Source: Hypsibius dujardini (Eukaryota > Tardigrada > Eutardigrada > Parachela > Hypsibiidae). Taken from it: 37,108 nucleotides of DNA. The notes beneath the pieces were generated by a model, which saw only the letters and a list, made by a program, of their open reading frames with translations, was not told where the DNA came from and made no database searches. The position numbers and the translations under genes were made by a program. The stretch spans positions 1 to 37,108 of the forward strand of contig LRSR01005174.1 in assembly GCA_001579985.1 (NCBI GenBank). The letters are read 5' to 3'. Position 1 is the stretch's first letter, and each line of letters begins with the position of its first letter. Shown here piece after piece: positions 20,921-32,242 of this stretch.

Positions 20921-22306
20921 ATGGGTGTCGCAATTTTCGCTCCATCCTACAACCTCGTCCACGGATGCGCACTGGAAGCCATCCGTCGACAGGCCGTCCG
21001 TTCCCTCGCTGCCTACTCCACCACCACCAGCACAACCCTTCAGCCCCACTCTAAAGCCGTCACCGTGTTCGACCAAACCTTCTGGTCCCGGCCGGAATGC
21101 CCGAAACGCTTCATCGCCCGCCTCTGGCGCGGACGCATCACCTCCGTCATCATCATCATCCGCTACGGCGACCGGCCCATTCAGATGCGCAAGCAGATCG
21201 ACTCCATCCTCGCCACCCTCTACTCCACCGTCCAGACCCGCCTGCCGCCGATGCCCATTTGTCTGCTCTTCCACGGCAACGCCGCGGTCGGCCACCGCGA
21301 AAAGGCTCGTCTGAAGTCCATGTTCAAAACCTACCTCACCCACCAGACCGCCATCCCACGGATCGTCTTCTCCGAGCACCTCCTCCAGATCCGCCACACC
21401 TACTCCCGATGCCTTCGCAATGACAAAGTCGCCACGATCATTGACTGGATCATGGAACGCGGCGCGGGACGGGACGTCTGGAAGGGTTTCCAGCCGGAGA
21501 GACCGTCCGTCGAGCCAGCGGCGCAAGCGGAGAGCTTCTCGCGGGGCAGCTTCGCGACCCGGCAACGAACTCGCCGGTCGCTGTCCGAGCCGCGCATCAT
21601 CCCTACCGCCTCGTCGGAGTTCCTGGGAGCAGTGTGCAAGGCGGCTCGAAGACCTGTAAATCTCAGCATGGAGAATGCCTTCCTGCAGGCGGCGCTGCGG
21701 CAGGTGACGGAGGGCGACCGGCACTGGCACTACGACTGCTGGACGTACGAACGCGCCGCGTACCTTCATTCGGTGTTCGCCGGGCTGGTCCGGCATCGTG
21801 AGCGGCTGTACCACGAGCTGCGGCATCGCATGCGGGGCCTACGGTCGGAACGGGCGCTGAAACCGACGGCCAAACGGCCGGAGCTGTTCATGACGCATTT
21901 CACGTGGGTCGGACAGGTGTACAACCGTCGGGTGACGCATGTGATGATGGGCTGTGAGATAGGCGGAATCGCGACGGAGCAGATTGTTCGCCTAACCGAG
22001 CCGGTGGACTTTGAGGAGCTGCGGATTTTGCGGGCGTTTGTGTTGAATTTCTACGCGCGGAGAGGCAGCTCGGGTAGGAGGGCGACGCACGGGGCCGGGG
22101 ATGAGGGACTCAATTTACATCGGTCCGTGAGTGTGCATGAGGCTCGCGGTGGGGAAGATGAAATTGTGCCGGCGCAGTCCAGCGGGGTGTTTCCGTTTCG
22201 GTTGAATCACTCCCTGCAGACGGTGTACTCGCAGGACGTCGGCGGACTGCGCATGGCGGAGGAATCCGCGAGTTTGATCTCACGAGAGGCTGGTCCGTCT
22301 CGGTGA
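20921..22306 (+). CDS. Single-exon gene, 461 residues, function unknown
   Basis: A continuous frame from ATG at 20921 to TGA at 22306 with strong G/C bias at third positions, like the other real exons. I do not recognise the family. An N-terminal block (about 48-165) alternates hydrophobic strands and helices (SVIIIIRYGDRPIQMRKQI, PMPICLLFHGN, PRIVFSEHLLQI), as in an alpha/beta fold, but has no P-loop or other nucleotide-binding signature. The middle (about 185-245) is Arg/Ser-rich and probably disordered. A second ordered block (about 247-385) has aromatic-rich segments (HWHYDCWTYERAAYLHSVF, ELFMTHFTWVGQVYNRRV). The C-terminus is Gly/Ser-rich. No signal peptide or membrane helix. A long antisense frame overlaps 20867-21826, which is common in GC-rich exons. 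The acceptor 4 nt upstream suggests a leader intron. Confidence 0.8.
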   Translation: MGVAIFAPSYNLVHGCALEAIRRQAVRSLAAYSTTTSTTLQPHSKAVTVFDQTFWSRPECPKRFIARLWRGRITSVIIIIRYGDRPIQMRKQIDSILATLYSTVQTRLPPMPICLLFHGNAAVGHREKARLKSMFKTYLTHQTAIPRIVFSEHLLQIRHTYSRCLRNDKVATIIDWIMERGAGRDVWKGFQPERPSVEPAAQAESFSRGSFATRQRTRRSLSEPRIIPTASSEFLGAVCKAARRPVNLSMENAFLQAALRQVTEGDRHWHYDCWTYERAAYLHSVFAGLVRHRERLYHELRHRMRGLRSERALKPTAKRPELFMTHFTWVGQVYNRRVTHVMMGCEIGGIATEQIVRLTEPVDFEELRILRAFVLNFYARRGSSGRRATHGAGDEGLNLHRSVSVHEARGGEDEIVPAQSSGVFPFRLNHSLQTVYSQDVGGLRMAEESASLISREAGPSR

Positions 22307-23701
22307 AATTCCTTTACCTACTTAGTATTTATTTAGTATTTTTTGTTACGAGGATTGTTTGATATGCTGTACCATATCATAGTATACTATAGCACTTCTA
22401 AAAATCAAACAATCAAGCAGCTGCCATCGAAGAGAAATCCATGAGTTAGCCGATTTATCGACCAAGTGGAGGGTGAGCCGAAATACAGACTTCGCCTCAT
22501 ACTTCCGTATCAATACTTTTACCCATACGCATGGAGGGAACAGTACGAAGCCAACAGCAAGTAATCTAATTTGTGTGTCCCGGCCAAGCGAAGAGTTCCC
22601 TTTTAGAGCCCGTCAAGCCGTCCGGCATAAATCGCTAATCACCTTTACTGATTGTCTGTTTTGTTTGAAAGGTATGTGCTTCCCCGGATTGAAAAATTGC
22701 CGGAAACGACTTAGTCACAGTGGCATCTCAAGAGCACTGGAATAATCCGCGACTGACCAGCGCACATGCTGGCACCCCCATTATGTGTTATTTCCTGGTT
22801 ATATCCGAACACTCAATAGCAAGGCTTGTTTTTTATTCTAATTTTGGGCCGACGGACAAAAACGGTGTGATGCGCCAAATTTATGCAGCGCGATAACTAG
22901 CGCGACACCACCAACGTCCAACATGGGCAGAGCGGTCGTTGCAGCGAGGGTGCTGCATATGTGTGTCTGTGTCTGTGTGTGTCTGTGTGTGTGTGCTCGC
23001 GGTAACCGAGGGCCACGCGGGGACTGTTGACCGGTCAACACGGCGCGAACGTGCCACAGCAGACACTGGCCACTCCGGCCGCCGCCGTCACTCCAGGTTG
23101 CGTCCTACGGAATATGCCAAAAATGCGGTTCTCACTCCGTCTGAAGCGAGAGAGAGAGAAAGCCATTTTTGCTGCAAACGGTCGATTGTCCAAGACGACG
23201 CAGCACATATTACCGGCCGGCTGCGCTTATACTGATGAACCGGGAGCAACCGTCATCCGTTGTGCAATGTTCTGAATATTTATATAATTCGGAGCAGAGA
23301 GAGAGAGCGATCCCTCTCCTCTCTTGCTGTGTGGCGTGTATTGTTGAGCCATCCGGCAGGCTTGGGTGGCGGCTGGGCTTATAACGGCTTCGTGCAACGC
23401 ACTTTCCAGAAGCACATTCAGGAAACATTACGATTAGTTCAAACGCGAGGTACTACCGGCGCGGGATTGTCTGGCTGGGGAACTCAAAAAGACGGTGCCT
23501 TCGAGTTAGTCGGATGAGCAGTCTCTCTTACCGTCCTTTCCATCTCTTTTCTCTCCCTCGGCATTAGCAGACCATATTGGCGGGGCATTTGTTTGAGAAT
23601 TTCTTGTCTCGATCCGGTCACCGCTTGACTATTTCGGGACTTTTAAACTACAATACCGTATACGGTCGTCTCCTGGCATCATCTACCTCTTCCTTCCCTG
23701 T
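22307..23701. other. Intergenic, no gene seen
   Basis: Contains a small inverted pair (GATTGTTTGAT near 22352 and ATCAAACAATC near 22406), a TGTGTC run near 22962-22995, and GAGAGA runs near 23150 and 23298. Open frames lack conserved signatures. The chitin-binding gene's promoter should be at the right end. Confidence 0.5.
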
Positions 23702-25897
23702 ATGGATCTAAATATGAGGAACCTCATTGTGTGGACCTTCCTCGTGACGGCCTCAGCCGCGGACAAGGTACGCCCCTAAAATCAATTCTGGCACGAATTA
23801 AACGGTTTGATTTTTTTTCCTATTGTTATTGGATTTCGAATTGCCTCGGGTCCCCGGTAAAGATAGTTTGAAAAGATGTGAGGGAAGTTTCACAGCGTTT
23901 GTGTGGAATAATTCTATTCAGATTTATTAATCCAGATGCGAGCTTAAAAACCGTGATGAATGCAGTTGATATTGAGAAGATTAGGGAAACTATCTCGAAT
24001 GACAAAAAAAATTCAGTTAACCGCTGACCTTAACCCATTTTTTGCGTTTAGCTGAAGCGACAAGTCGGTTACGGCGCATCGTCGGGTGGCGGTGGCAACA
24101 GCGGCTCCTACGGCTCGAGCGGTGTGGTTGGCTATTCGGGAAATTCTGGCGGGTCGGGCGGCAGTCTACCGGGATATGGAATGGGCGGTGGGGGCGGTGG
24201 TGGCGGTGTCGGTTACGCATCGGGTTCCTCGTCGTTCGGGCAGTACAGCAATCAGAACGTCATCCCGGCGCAGAATCCCAACGTGTTCGCCGCATTGGAC
24301 CAGCTTCGTGGGAGTGAGGCGCTCTCAGCGACACAGATCCAGGGAATAATTGCGGGTGCCTACCCGGGGACGTCTTACCCGACGCTTAGCTACATACCGC
24401 AGACCAGCTTCAGCTGCTCCTCCGTCCGGCAGTTTGGCTTTTACGCCGACCCGGAAACCCGCTGCCAAGTATTCCGGTAAAGCGATAAACTAGTGAAGTA
24501 TCCTCATAGGTTATTATTATTATTATCATTATTATTATTGTTATCCCATTTGTATTCTGATTTGTGTTCACAGTCGGTGCGAGGCGAATAATTACATGTT
24601 CTCCTACATCTGTCCTAACGGAACGGTAAGTGCGGCTGGTAATGGTCCGGCGAAAAATGACAGATCCCTGGCGCCAGTGCATTCTTGGTTGCATTGCTGT
24701 TAAATTAAAGCTCTGGCAATACTCGCTTAAAAATTGTACTCGTATTGCGTGTGGAATTTGAAGAGTGCAGCGCGCAAATTTTAATGGTACAATCAGTCGC
24801 AATTTTGTCGAATTTGTGGACAAGGTGTAAGGTACCAATCAATCATTCAATCAATCGAAGGTTTGCCTTGAGCGGTGCTAGAGCGTAAGCCCTTCAGGGC
24901 GTACTCTCTGGTACATTGGATTTGAGGAAGACATGTTTTCCTCAAACCGAAACTGAAGTTTCAATCGAACATTTCTTCTGGCTGGTATGTAGAAATATTA
25001 TTTATTTACGGAACAACGAAGGGAAAAATGGACCGGAAGTGATGTACACAATGTGTAATGGATGTAGATGAACCGCTGCAGGTGTACTCTTATCGTCTAA
25101 TAAATTGCCTGAATTTACAAAATGTGCTGTGCAGTAAGATTAATAATAAAATCTATATATATCTCAAAAAAAGCGTGGTCGAACATTAAGAAATGTTTCC
25201 ATCACATTGAGAAAAAGTGGCCCGGTTTTGTGTATAATTCGATCATTCAAAGTCTCAAAATCTTAAACATATTTCTTCTTGTTTTCCAGCTCTTCAATCA
25301 GATCACATTAGGTAAAGTCTGCGGCGTCTCGAATCATGCCACTTTTCCACTCTTTTCCATATTGTACATTTTTGTATTGTTTCAGTCTGCGATTGGTGGT
25401 ACAACGTGAACTGTCCAAAGTATGTATGTTCTCCGCCAGAAGAAGATAACGCTTTTATTAATCGGGTCATCATTTAATTGCCAAGTAATAATTATTATTG
25501 CAGCTCCGTTGCATGGGTCGATTACTCCAATCCCCGTATCTATCGGCAAGACCTGAGGCTCTTCGATGATCTGTACGGCAACGGTTACGGGGGCGGTTCC
25601 GCTGGCTATGGCGGTGGTTCGGGGTCTTCCGGGTACTCCAGCGGCGGAAGTAGCGGATACTCATCTGGCGGAGGTGGAGGCTCATACGGGAACGGTGGAG
25701 GCGGAAGTTATGCCGGCCAGGGATCGTCCTCGGTATACCGGAGTGCAAGCTCGGAACCAATTCTGGAAGCGGCAGCGTCGGATGCCAAATCGCTGAGGGA
25801 AATTTTAGCGCAGCTAGCGGCAGTGAAGACACCGCCTGGACCCACACCGGTAGCAGTCGCTCCGGAGCTTCCGAAGACGGCTCAGAAAGCGCGCTAG
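23702..25897 (+). CDS. Secreted glycine-rich protein with one CBM14 (peritrophin-A) chitin-binding domain
   Basis: Probable cuticle or matrix protein that binds chitin. Exons: join(23702..23767, 24052..24476, 24574..24625, 25290..25311, 25386..25419, 25504..25897), 330 residues, all phases matching. Exon 1 encodes a signal peptide (MDLNMRNLIVWTFLVTASA). A Gly/Ser/Tyr-rich region (about 28-85) precedes the chitin-binding domain (about 134-203), with six cysteines and the signatures GFYADPETRCQVF, YICPNGTLFNQ and CDWWYNVNC. A second Gly/Ser/Tyr-rich region and an Ala/Pro-rich tail follow. The CBM14 fold is split over exons 2-6, including exons of 22 and 34 nt; dropping either shifts the frame. 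An in-frame ATG at 23714 is an alternative start. Glycine-rich flanks around a CBM14 domain resemble arthropod cuticle proteins; the cuticle role is inferred. Confidence 0.9.
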
Positions 25898-26200
25898 AGT
25901 CAAGGCGCTATAGTGTCTGAGTTTTTTTATGGGCAACGATACGTAAGGTCGGTCGGGGTGGTGCAGAAACGATTTGCGATTTTGTTAAGCGAATGTCGTA
26001 TTCTCTGTTGTTCCTGACTAGATCTTCTTTGTCGTACTCGTGCGCGTTTGTGGCAGTATGTCTGAGTTTTTGATTAGCAGGAGTAAAAAAAATGAGCCAG
26101 CATTTGATGCATTTCCGCTTAACAACGAGATGATGACTTTCCCTGCACGATTCTCAAGATCCCGACGCAAGAAGTCATATCTCATTATTGTGTGGTGCTT

Positions 26201-26336
26201 GGTGTCTGTGTCTGTGTCTGTGTTTGTGTCTGTGTCAATGTGTGTCTGTGTCTGTGTCTGTGTCTGTGTCTGTGTCTGTGTCTGTGTCTGTGTCTGTGTC
26301 TGTGTCTGTGTCTGTGTGTCTGTGTCTGTGACTGTG
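26201..26336. repeat. (TGTGTC)n minisatellite
   Basis: About 20 near-identical TGTGTC hexamers downstream of the chitin-binding gene. The open frames crossing it on both strands are low-complexity artefacts. Confidence 0.95.
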
Positions 26337-26439
26337 TACATGTCCTTAACTCTGTCAGTTCGCAGTGCCTGAATTAGAAACATGTGGCCTCTCTTTTGTT
26401 TAGTTCTATTAGCAATGCCACAGTATTAGCTCGTTGGAA

Positions 26440-26657
26440 ATGGATATGGACAAGAAAAGCGACGAGCTGACGATCATTACAATAGCAGCCATTGAGACAT
26501 CTGCTGTTCTGCTTGAATCTGAACTCTATGTAAACAAATACAAGCGTTTACTTTGATTTACGGGTGTATTTTATTGGTCCGAACGGGTCCCAGTATACAG
26601 GCAGTATTTGTACACTGTACGTTGGCGGAACCAGCATAGTGTATTTTTTGCTTTCGA
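26440..26657 (+). pseudogene. Possible PIF/Harbinger-type transposase remnant
   Basis: A 38-codon frame (MDMDKKSDELTIITIAAIET..., 26440-26556) is followed in the same frame, after TGA, by a stretch ending VRWRNQHSVFFAFE. The latter resembles the W-V-R-P-W-x-x-R-R-N-Q-H-G-x-F segment near the N-terminus of ALP1/HARBI1-like proteins. The similarity is short; no catalytic residues are present. Confidence 0.3.
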
Positions 26658-28181
26658 ATGAACTCAGATCGGCTGGTCATTAATTGGAAAAAAGGGCCTG
26701 GTGAAGGTTGAAGTTGCGAGGCGTTCAGGTTCACGGAGCGGTTGATCAAAAGTCAGTCAATCGGATACAGGTAAACCAGACTTGCCGCAGCTCGGATCCC
26801 CACACGCATTACGGTTTAAACAAAAGATTAATGACACCATCTAATGATGCTCATTACCGTTATACCGCAGTGGAAAGTTTTTCAGACTTCAAAGTCTTCT
26901 CTTAAGAAGAAATGGTAATTACGAGTAATATAATAAGCGTATAACTGAGTAAAACCTCTTTTTCACAGTCGTAATAATGCAGGAGCACAGACACGAACGA
27001 AAAAAGAGCAGACATAAGACAATGAGGAGTCTATACGGACTAGCCTGCTAGACGTGAGTAAGTGCGGTATTTGAACCAATGAGGCACATACAGGGGACAA
27101 TTGAGAAGAGACTTAGAGAATAGAGGTTCAAAAACTCCCGAATGTTGGACACAGACCGAACGCCGGACGGTGACAGACAGACACTTAGGAGAGGCAGGCA
27201 ACAGTAGGTTACCAGTACCGGTCAAAGGTGTCTCTCATCACGAAATCAAGTTGCAACATTCAGTTAAGGCATCATTATTCTTGACTAATTCAGCGATCGA
27301 GCAAAAAAAAGTCTGACATCTGTGGAAAAACATTTGCATGTTGTGATGGGGGCTGGTCCGCGATGTGGATAGCCATGTGTGAAGGTAAACGTCGCCGAAC
27401 CTCATCGAAGCGTCCAGTCGTACGCGACGTTGCGCCTGGTCAAACAAATCTGTGTGAAACACAGTCATTACTGGTAATTTTATCTCCAGCTAATAACACA
27501 TTGACCGGACTTGAATTTAATCGGCTCACGTGAGAGTTGATTTTGTTGTTGATCTGTATTTGTTGAGGTTTTCGAGAAGTCCACTAAAATCACTACAGTG
27601 ATTTTTATCCACCCTTAACCTTCGCTGAGAGCTCCTGTCTGGACGCGGGGATGTAAATGTGTGCCAATCTCTTTACCCGCCTGAAACACACCATCCTGTA
27701 ATCGTGTTAAAGGTGCGTCAGGCTGAAAAAATATTGTCGCTCATGAATTTCTAGCGTGTGTGTTTAGTTGCTGGATATAGCTCCGCCTTGCACGAATTTT
27801 GAAAGTAAGAAAAATCGAAAGCGTTTCCTCCCCCGTTATTATCGTCTACATGTACCTCGAGTCGTGCCGGTATACCGAAATCTGAATCATATTAGCGGGG
27901 ACCGGCGGCATCTGGCTAGAGAGTTGTGTGGCGACTCAAGCGTGTCATTAGATTTGCACTTCGACTTGACCGTTTCCTGTACGATGCAAACGCGACTGCA
28001 GCTGTCTGACCGGCAGTAAACGCCACAGCCGCAGCTTATTCCACAGTTTAACAGCATGTTTATCGTTCTTTAAGCGGTTTTAATGGCATTTTACGTTTCC
28101 AGAGTTAACAATCCAAAAACTCCGGAGCTACCTGATCACCCACTGCTTACACAGCCTTGAGTCCGTTCTCTTTCAGGCAAC

Positions 28182-30269
28182 ATGGAATTAAGGATATATT
28201 CTCCTGGCGGAATTATCCTCCAACCCATCCTGGCCCTTTTATTGGGTATTTCTGTCGTTATTGCCGATGAATTGGGAAACCTAGTTCAAGGTAAGTTAGA
28301 TCATAATCGTCGAATGGTACAACCTACCTCTATATATATACCTTGTAGATGTACTAGTACTAGTATGTATTTATGTCACAAATTAAAATTAATATTTTTA
28401 TAAATTAAAATTGATATTTTTATAAATTAAAATTAATATTTTTAAAAATTAAAATTACAGATTTTAATTTATTTTGTCATGTAGTGTGTTTAATAACTCT
28501 TTGCGCTGTAGAAGTGAATGTAGAGTGCAATCCGTCGGATATACGCCTGAAAATCCGGACCAGCGAACCCTACGCCGGGCGAATTTATCCACGTGGGCTC
28601 GGCAAGAGCATCTGCGAGCGCAGCTTCAGTCCCAACAATGGAAACTCCTCCAGCAACAGCAGCACGTTAACGGAATTTATCATCCCGCTGACCAGCTGTA
28701 ATACCGTTCTGCAGGACATACCAGTGAGTGGGAGAATCTTCTCATTTTTCCGGCGAGCTCCGAACAAAATTGACCTCTACGTGGAGGCGTTTAGATTTGT
28801 TCCGATCACATACAATGGTAGATGATGTTCTTTTCAGACTGGCTTGGAGTATCAGAACACGATCGTTATTCAAGTCCATCGATCATTGGTGACGCAAAGT
28901 GACAAAATTTACAATGTCCGTTGCAAGTATGAGGCCATGAACACGACCATCGTCGCGAGCATGAATATGAGGTAGGTGAGATCGTATTGCTCCTCCCGGG
29001 TTTACAGTACATGGCACGGTGATTCATTTGATTTCTCCCTGGCAGCGATACCCTTCCGGCCATGCAGCTGGAATCCACAGCGCTACTCCCACCCGTGTCT
29101 ATGACCATATATAAGGGCTCTTCCGAATCGAGGGTCATGGCGGATTTCGTTACGATTGGAGATCCTGTCGCATTGGTGATCAATCTACCGAGGCAGGCTA
29201 CCTATGGTATGCTGGTAAAGGACTGTGTCGTCAAGGACGGAGTCGATATGGGCGGCTCGCAGCCTCTCATTGATAGCAAAGGGTGGGTGAACTTTAATAT
29301 CGCTCACTGCAAGAGTGTCTGCACGTTTGCGCGACTTTAAGCGTAGACAGTGCCTGTCTAATTTCCGACCTGTCTGCCTGTCTAACTGTCTGTCTGTCTG
29401 TCGGTCTGCCTGCCTGTCTGTCTGTCTGTCTTTTTGTCTGTTTGTCTGCTTACTTGTTCTACTGTCTATCTGTCGGTCTGTTTGTCTGCCTACCTGTCTT
29501 TATCAGTGTAAGGAAGTCCATGGCTCATTCAAGAACCCAATGGGTACGCTGCTCTTCCGGTTGTAGATGTCCGGTCGACTCTACACTATTCGGGAGCTTT
29601 GTCTATTCGGCGGACCTCACGCAAGCATACGTCATATTCCGAGCTCACAAGTTCCCCTACACCGACTCCCTGTTTTACGAATGTGCAATCAAATTCTGCC
29701 TCAAAGTTGGAGGCGATTGCCAGCGACTGTCCGTGGTACGTCAACCCAACCTGCTTGTTGTTGCCCTTTACATTACGTTGGTCTTCCTTCTTGAATCCTT
29801 CATTGTATGTTGTATCAGCCTCCCAACTGCGACCGGCAGCAGCAGCGATACCGTCGCGCGTCCCACAACAATGACACCTCGCATCTGGCTGATGACAAAA
29901 TGGTGGCGGTCGTGCGGGGAATCACAGTGCGAGAGCCGACGGCTGAAGCGTCCGTCAGCATGGCGGAACAAAGCGGTAATAAATTGAAGACCCGCTGGGA
30001 ATTTATGTGCAATGGAACATCCGTTTTGCTTTTCAGACTTGTACCCCGCAACGGAGTTGGCTCAACCTGTTAACACTTCCGGGCAGTGGTGCGTCCCGCG
30101 CTCAACCTTCGCGATCATCCTGGCCGTTTCAACATTTCTCATTGTTGTTTCGACTACGGTGTTCATCGCGATGGTGCTGGAGAAACGCCGTCGACGAGTG
30201 GGAAAGAAGACAAACAGCGACGTGTACTCGTCCATTTATATGAGTCACTACGGAGCTGCTCTGAGATAA
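28182..30269 (+). CDS. Zona-pellucida-domain type I membrane protein (cuticlin-like)
   Basis: Extracellular matrix protein of the ZP family, whose ecdysozoan members shape the apical matrix and cuticle. Exons: join(28182..28290, 28512..28723, 28838..28971, 29046..29282, 29567..29735, 29819..29975, 30037..30269), 416 residues. Signal peptide about 1-28. ZP domain about 37-292: VECNPSDIRLKIRT, PYAGRIYPRG, IPLCNT-like SCNTVLQD, YNVRCKYEA, KGCPVDSTLFG (split by intron 4), FYECAIKFC and RLSVPPNCD. RYRR at 297-300 fits the furin-type site that follows ZP domains. A membrane helix (about 364-389, AIILAVSTFLIVVSTTVF) and a basic cytoplasmic tail (EKRRRRVGKK) end the protein. Intron 4 (29283-29566) holds a (TCTG)n array. 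The gene is convergent with COPZ, 138 bp away. Confidence 0.9.
29371..29505 (+). repeat. (TCTG)n array in ZP-gene intron 4
   Basis: Imperfect TCTG/TCTGCC repeats in the 284-nt intron; reading frames across them are not conserved and are skipped by the splice pattern that restores the KGCPVD motif. Confidence 0.9.
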
Positions 30270-30407
30270 AAAGCTGGTCGCTGCATGGCGGCCAGCAATG
30301 ATTAAGTTTTTAATTCACTGTTATCAAACTGTTTTTGTTATTCATTGTCAATTGTTCCCGTTAAGTTGGAAATTTGTTTTGTTGCTGTTGTTGTTGTTGG
30401 GAATGTA

Positions 30408-30762
30408 CTATTTGAGTAAGCTCCATTTCAGTTGCTCTTTTGCCGATTGCAAGACCTGAGCCACGGTCTGTTCGCCTAGTGGAATTTGTTCGTCGGAATG
30501 TCGAATGGATGCCCTCTGCGTGACGACATCGGAGTCAAGCTCACAGATAACCCTGGAAGGAAATTTGCATAAAAAGATGGCACAAACCAGGTCATTTATT
30601 TTCTTCTGTGTATATGTGATTGCCTGACTGACTATCTGTCTAAGTATCTATAACTGCCTATCTGTCAATCTGTCAGTCTGGCTATCTGTCCGGCTATCCG
30701 GTTATCTGTCTGTCTATCTGTTTGGATGTCTATCTGTTTGGCTGTCTGGCTGTCTGTCTGGC

Positions 30763-30807
<45 letters not shown>

Positions 30808-31795
30808 GGCTGGCTATCTGTCTGTCTGTCTGTCTCTCTGTTTATTCTATCACTTTTTACCCTCCGTCAACTATTTCGTCGACCACAAGAAATGCTGAGT
30901 CCAAGTTATCCAGGAAGTTCCGCTTCTCAAACGCCTTCCCCAAAAAAGTTTGAACTGATTCGTATAAGCAATTCAGAACTTGTGTCAGTATAATCTGCAA
31001 AAAAAGCGAGCTTATTTAAATCAACGCGCCGAATAGGGTGAATCACCTTTGGTGCTACAGGTAAGTCCTAGCAGAATATACCTCGTTTTCTTGACTGCTT
31101 CCGGCTACGTAAAAGAATAGCTCCACGTTGCTTCGGTAAACGCATGTTAACCCATCGATCAGAATGATTTCACCTGAATACGGAAAGGATAATGGGCAAC
31201 TGTGAAAGCAACAAATGTGGAGTTTTGGTGAACACAGAACAATCTTCACACCCTTTCACGAAGTGCACCGGGTAAACAATAAAAATCAGGAATTGAATCA
31301 ATCTGACAATTTTCCTTTGATCAGTCAATCGACCAAGCACCAAGTTTAACACGGAATCGGATCACCAACTATCTCACCTCCACTGGCCTTTGTCGTTTTC
31401 GCGAAGAGATTCCGTTCGAACGACTTTTGTTCCTTCACACTCCCAAATGTATCATCAAAATACTGCAAAGTTAAGCATGCAATAAAAAATCAGAATGGAA
31501 GAAGCAAACGGTTTGTTTGATGATTGACTGATTGACTGATTGATTGAGTGGTTGATTGAGTGATTTGAACATCATTCGTCACTGTAACCCCTACTCCGCT
31601 TACCTTTGCGATTAACCGTTCCCCATCGCTATCAAAAATCAGCAATGCCTTAATAGTATACAGATTCGGTTCCTGAAATGTGACCAAATTCGTATTGAAA
31701 CATAAATTCGGCAAAGTGCGGTGCCTCGCTTCATAATCAGATTGGTGCGGCTGCGACGGGATAAGAAAACTCACGAGAATTTGGTCACCGTCCAT
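30408..31795 (-). CDS. COPZ1: Coatomer subunit zeta
   Basis: Small subunit of the COPI coat that drives retrograde Golgi-to-ER transport; the fold is a longin-type domain paired with beta or gamma COP. Exons: complement(join(30408..30552, 30861..30994, 31082..31173, 31378..31462, 31604..31672, 31775..31795)), 181 residues, close to the 177 I recall for human COPZ1. Landmarks in order: [105 protein letters not shown]. The first coding exon is only 21 nt (MDGDQIL), as the short N-terminus of the family requires. The last intron (30553-30860) holds a (TCTG)n array on the non-template side. COPZ1 and COPZ2 cannot be told apart here; invertebrates usually have one gene. Confidence 0.95.
30617..30843 (+). 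repeat. (TCTG)n array in the last COPZ intron
   Basis: The longest of the tetranucleotide arrays, with TCTA and GGCTG variants at its left and a pure TCTG core near 30763-30806. It is antisense to COPZ. Confidence 0.95.
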
Positions 31796-32242
31796 TTTGA
31801 ATCAGATCGTTCTCGCCCTCCAGCAGAATTTGTGCGGACAATTGAAAATTTCCCAAAACAAAGGAGTTGTCACAAAGATTCATCAATTTTAAAGGCCGAA
31901 ATACGTAAAACTTCTTTTATATCGCCACGTCACGAAAACCACAACATGAGAACGTGCAGTGCGCAGGCTGCGCAACGCACGGGCGAAGTGTGTTCACAAC
32001 TGTATAGCACCGCGCAGTTGTGCCGCTCATTTGATTGATTTATGGATCGAAATGATCCCGCACAATCGTTCAATCAATGCAGAAATTCATCTTCCAGAGA
32101 GAGGGAGAATATTAATCTCTCGACATTTTGACCATTCAGTTCAACGAATCAACGAAGCATACGATCACATACCGGTTCGCTGATACTTTTTTGTCCATCT
32201 TTACTCTTCGAGATTGAATTGAAATCAATTATTTGCTTTATT
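31796..32242. other. Short intergenic region between METTL5 and COPZ
   Basis: Must contain the METTL5 polyadenylation site and the COPZ promoter, since both genes run on the minus strand. No coding signature or TATA box recognised. Confidence 0.5.
32237..32242 (-). terminator. Poly(A) signal AATAAA directly after the METTL5 stop
   Basis: On the minus strand the TGA stop (32245-32243) is followed with no gap by AATAAA. If used, the 3'UTR would be only about 20-30 nt. Confidence 0.6.

Larger units (their letters stand above)
25898..28181. other. Intergenic, no intact gene
   Basis: Holds a (TGTGTC)n minisatellite (about 26201-26336), a possible transposase remnant (26440-26657), and otherwise unremarkable sequence. 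An acceptor (TTCTCTTTCAG ending at 28176) lies 5 nt before the ZP gene start. No other coding signature seen. Confidence 0.5.

Noticed and set aside
20867-21826. 319-residue open frame antisense to the single-exon gene
   Set aside because: The plus-strand frame is longer, has a proper start and stop and shows third-position G/C bias; the antisense frame is the usual by-product of a GC-rich exon.
26018-26383. Cys/Val- and Thr/Gln-rich open frames across the TGTGTC repeats
   Set aside because: Pure microsatellite translation; open in several frames because the repeat has no stop codons.
29507-29566. Extra coding exon CKEVHGSFKNPMGTLLFR in the ZP gene
   Set aside because: Skipping it gives a phase-perfect junction that restores the family motif KGCPVDSTLFG, so it is intron.
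5748-30843. A strict rule that TCTG arrays are always on the sense strand
   Set aside because: It holds for URB1, the receptor, the ZP gene and ERO1, but the COPZ array is antisense, so only intron location is claimed.
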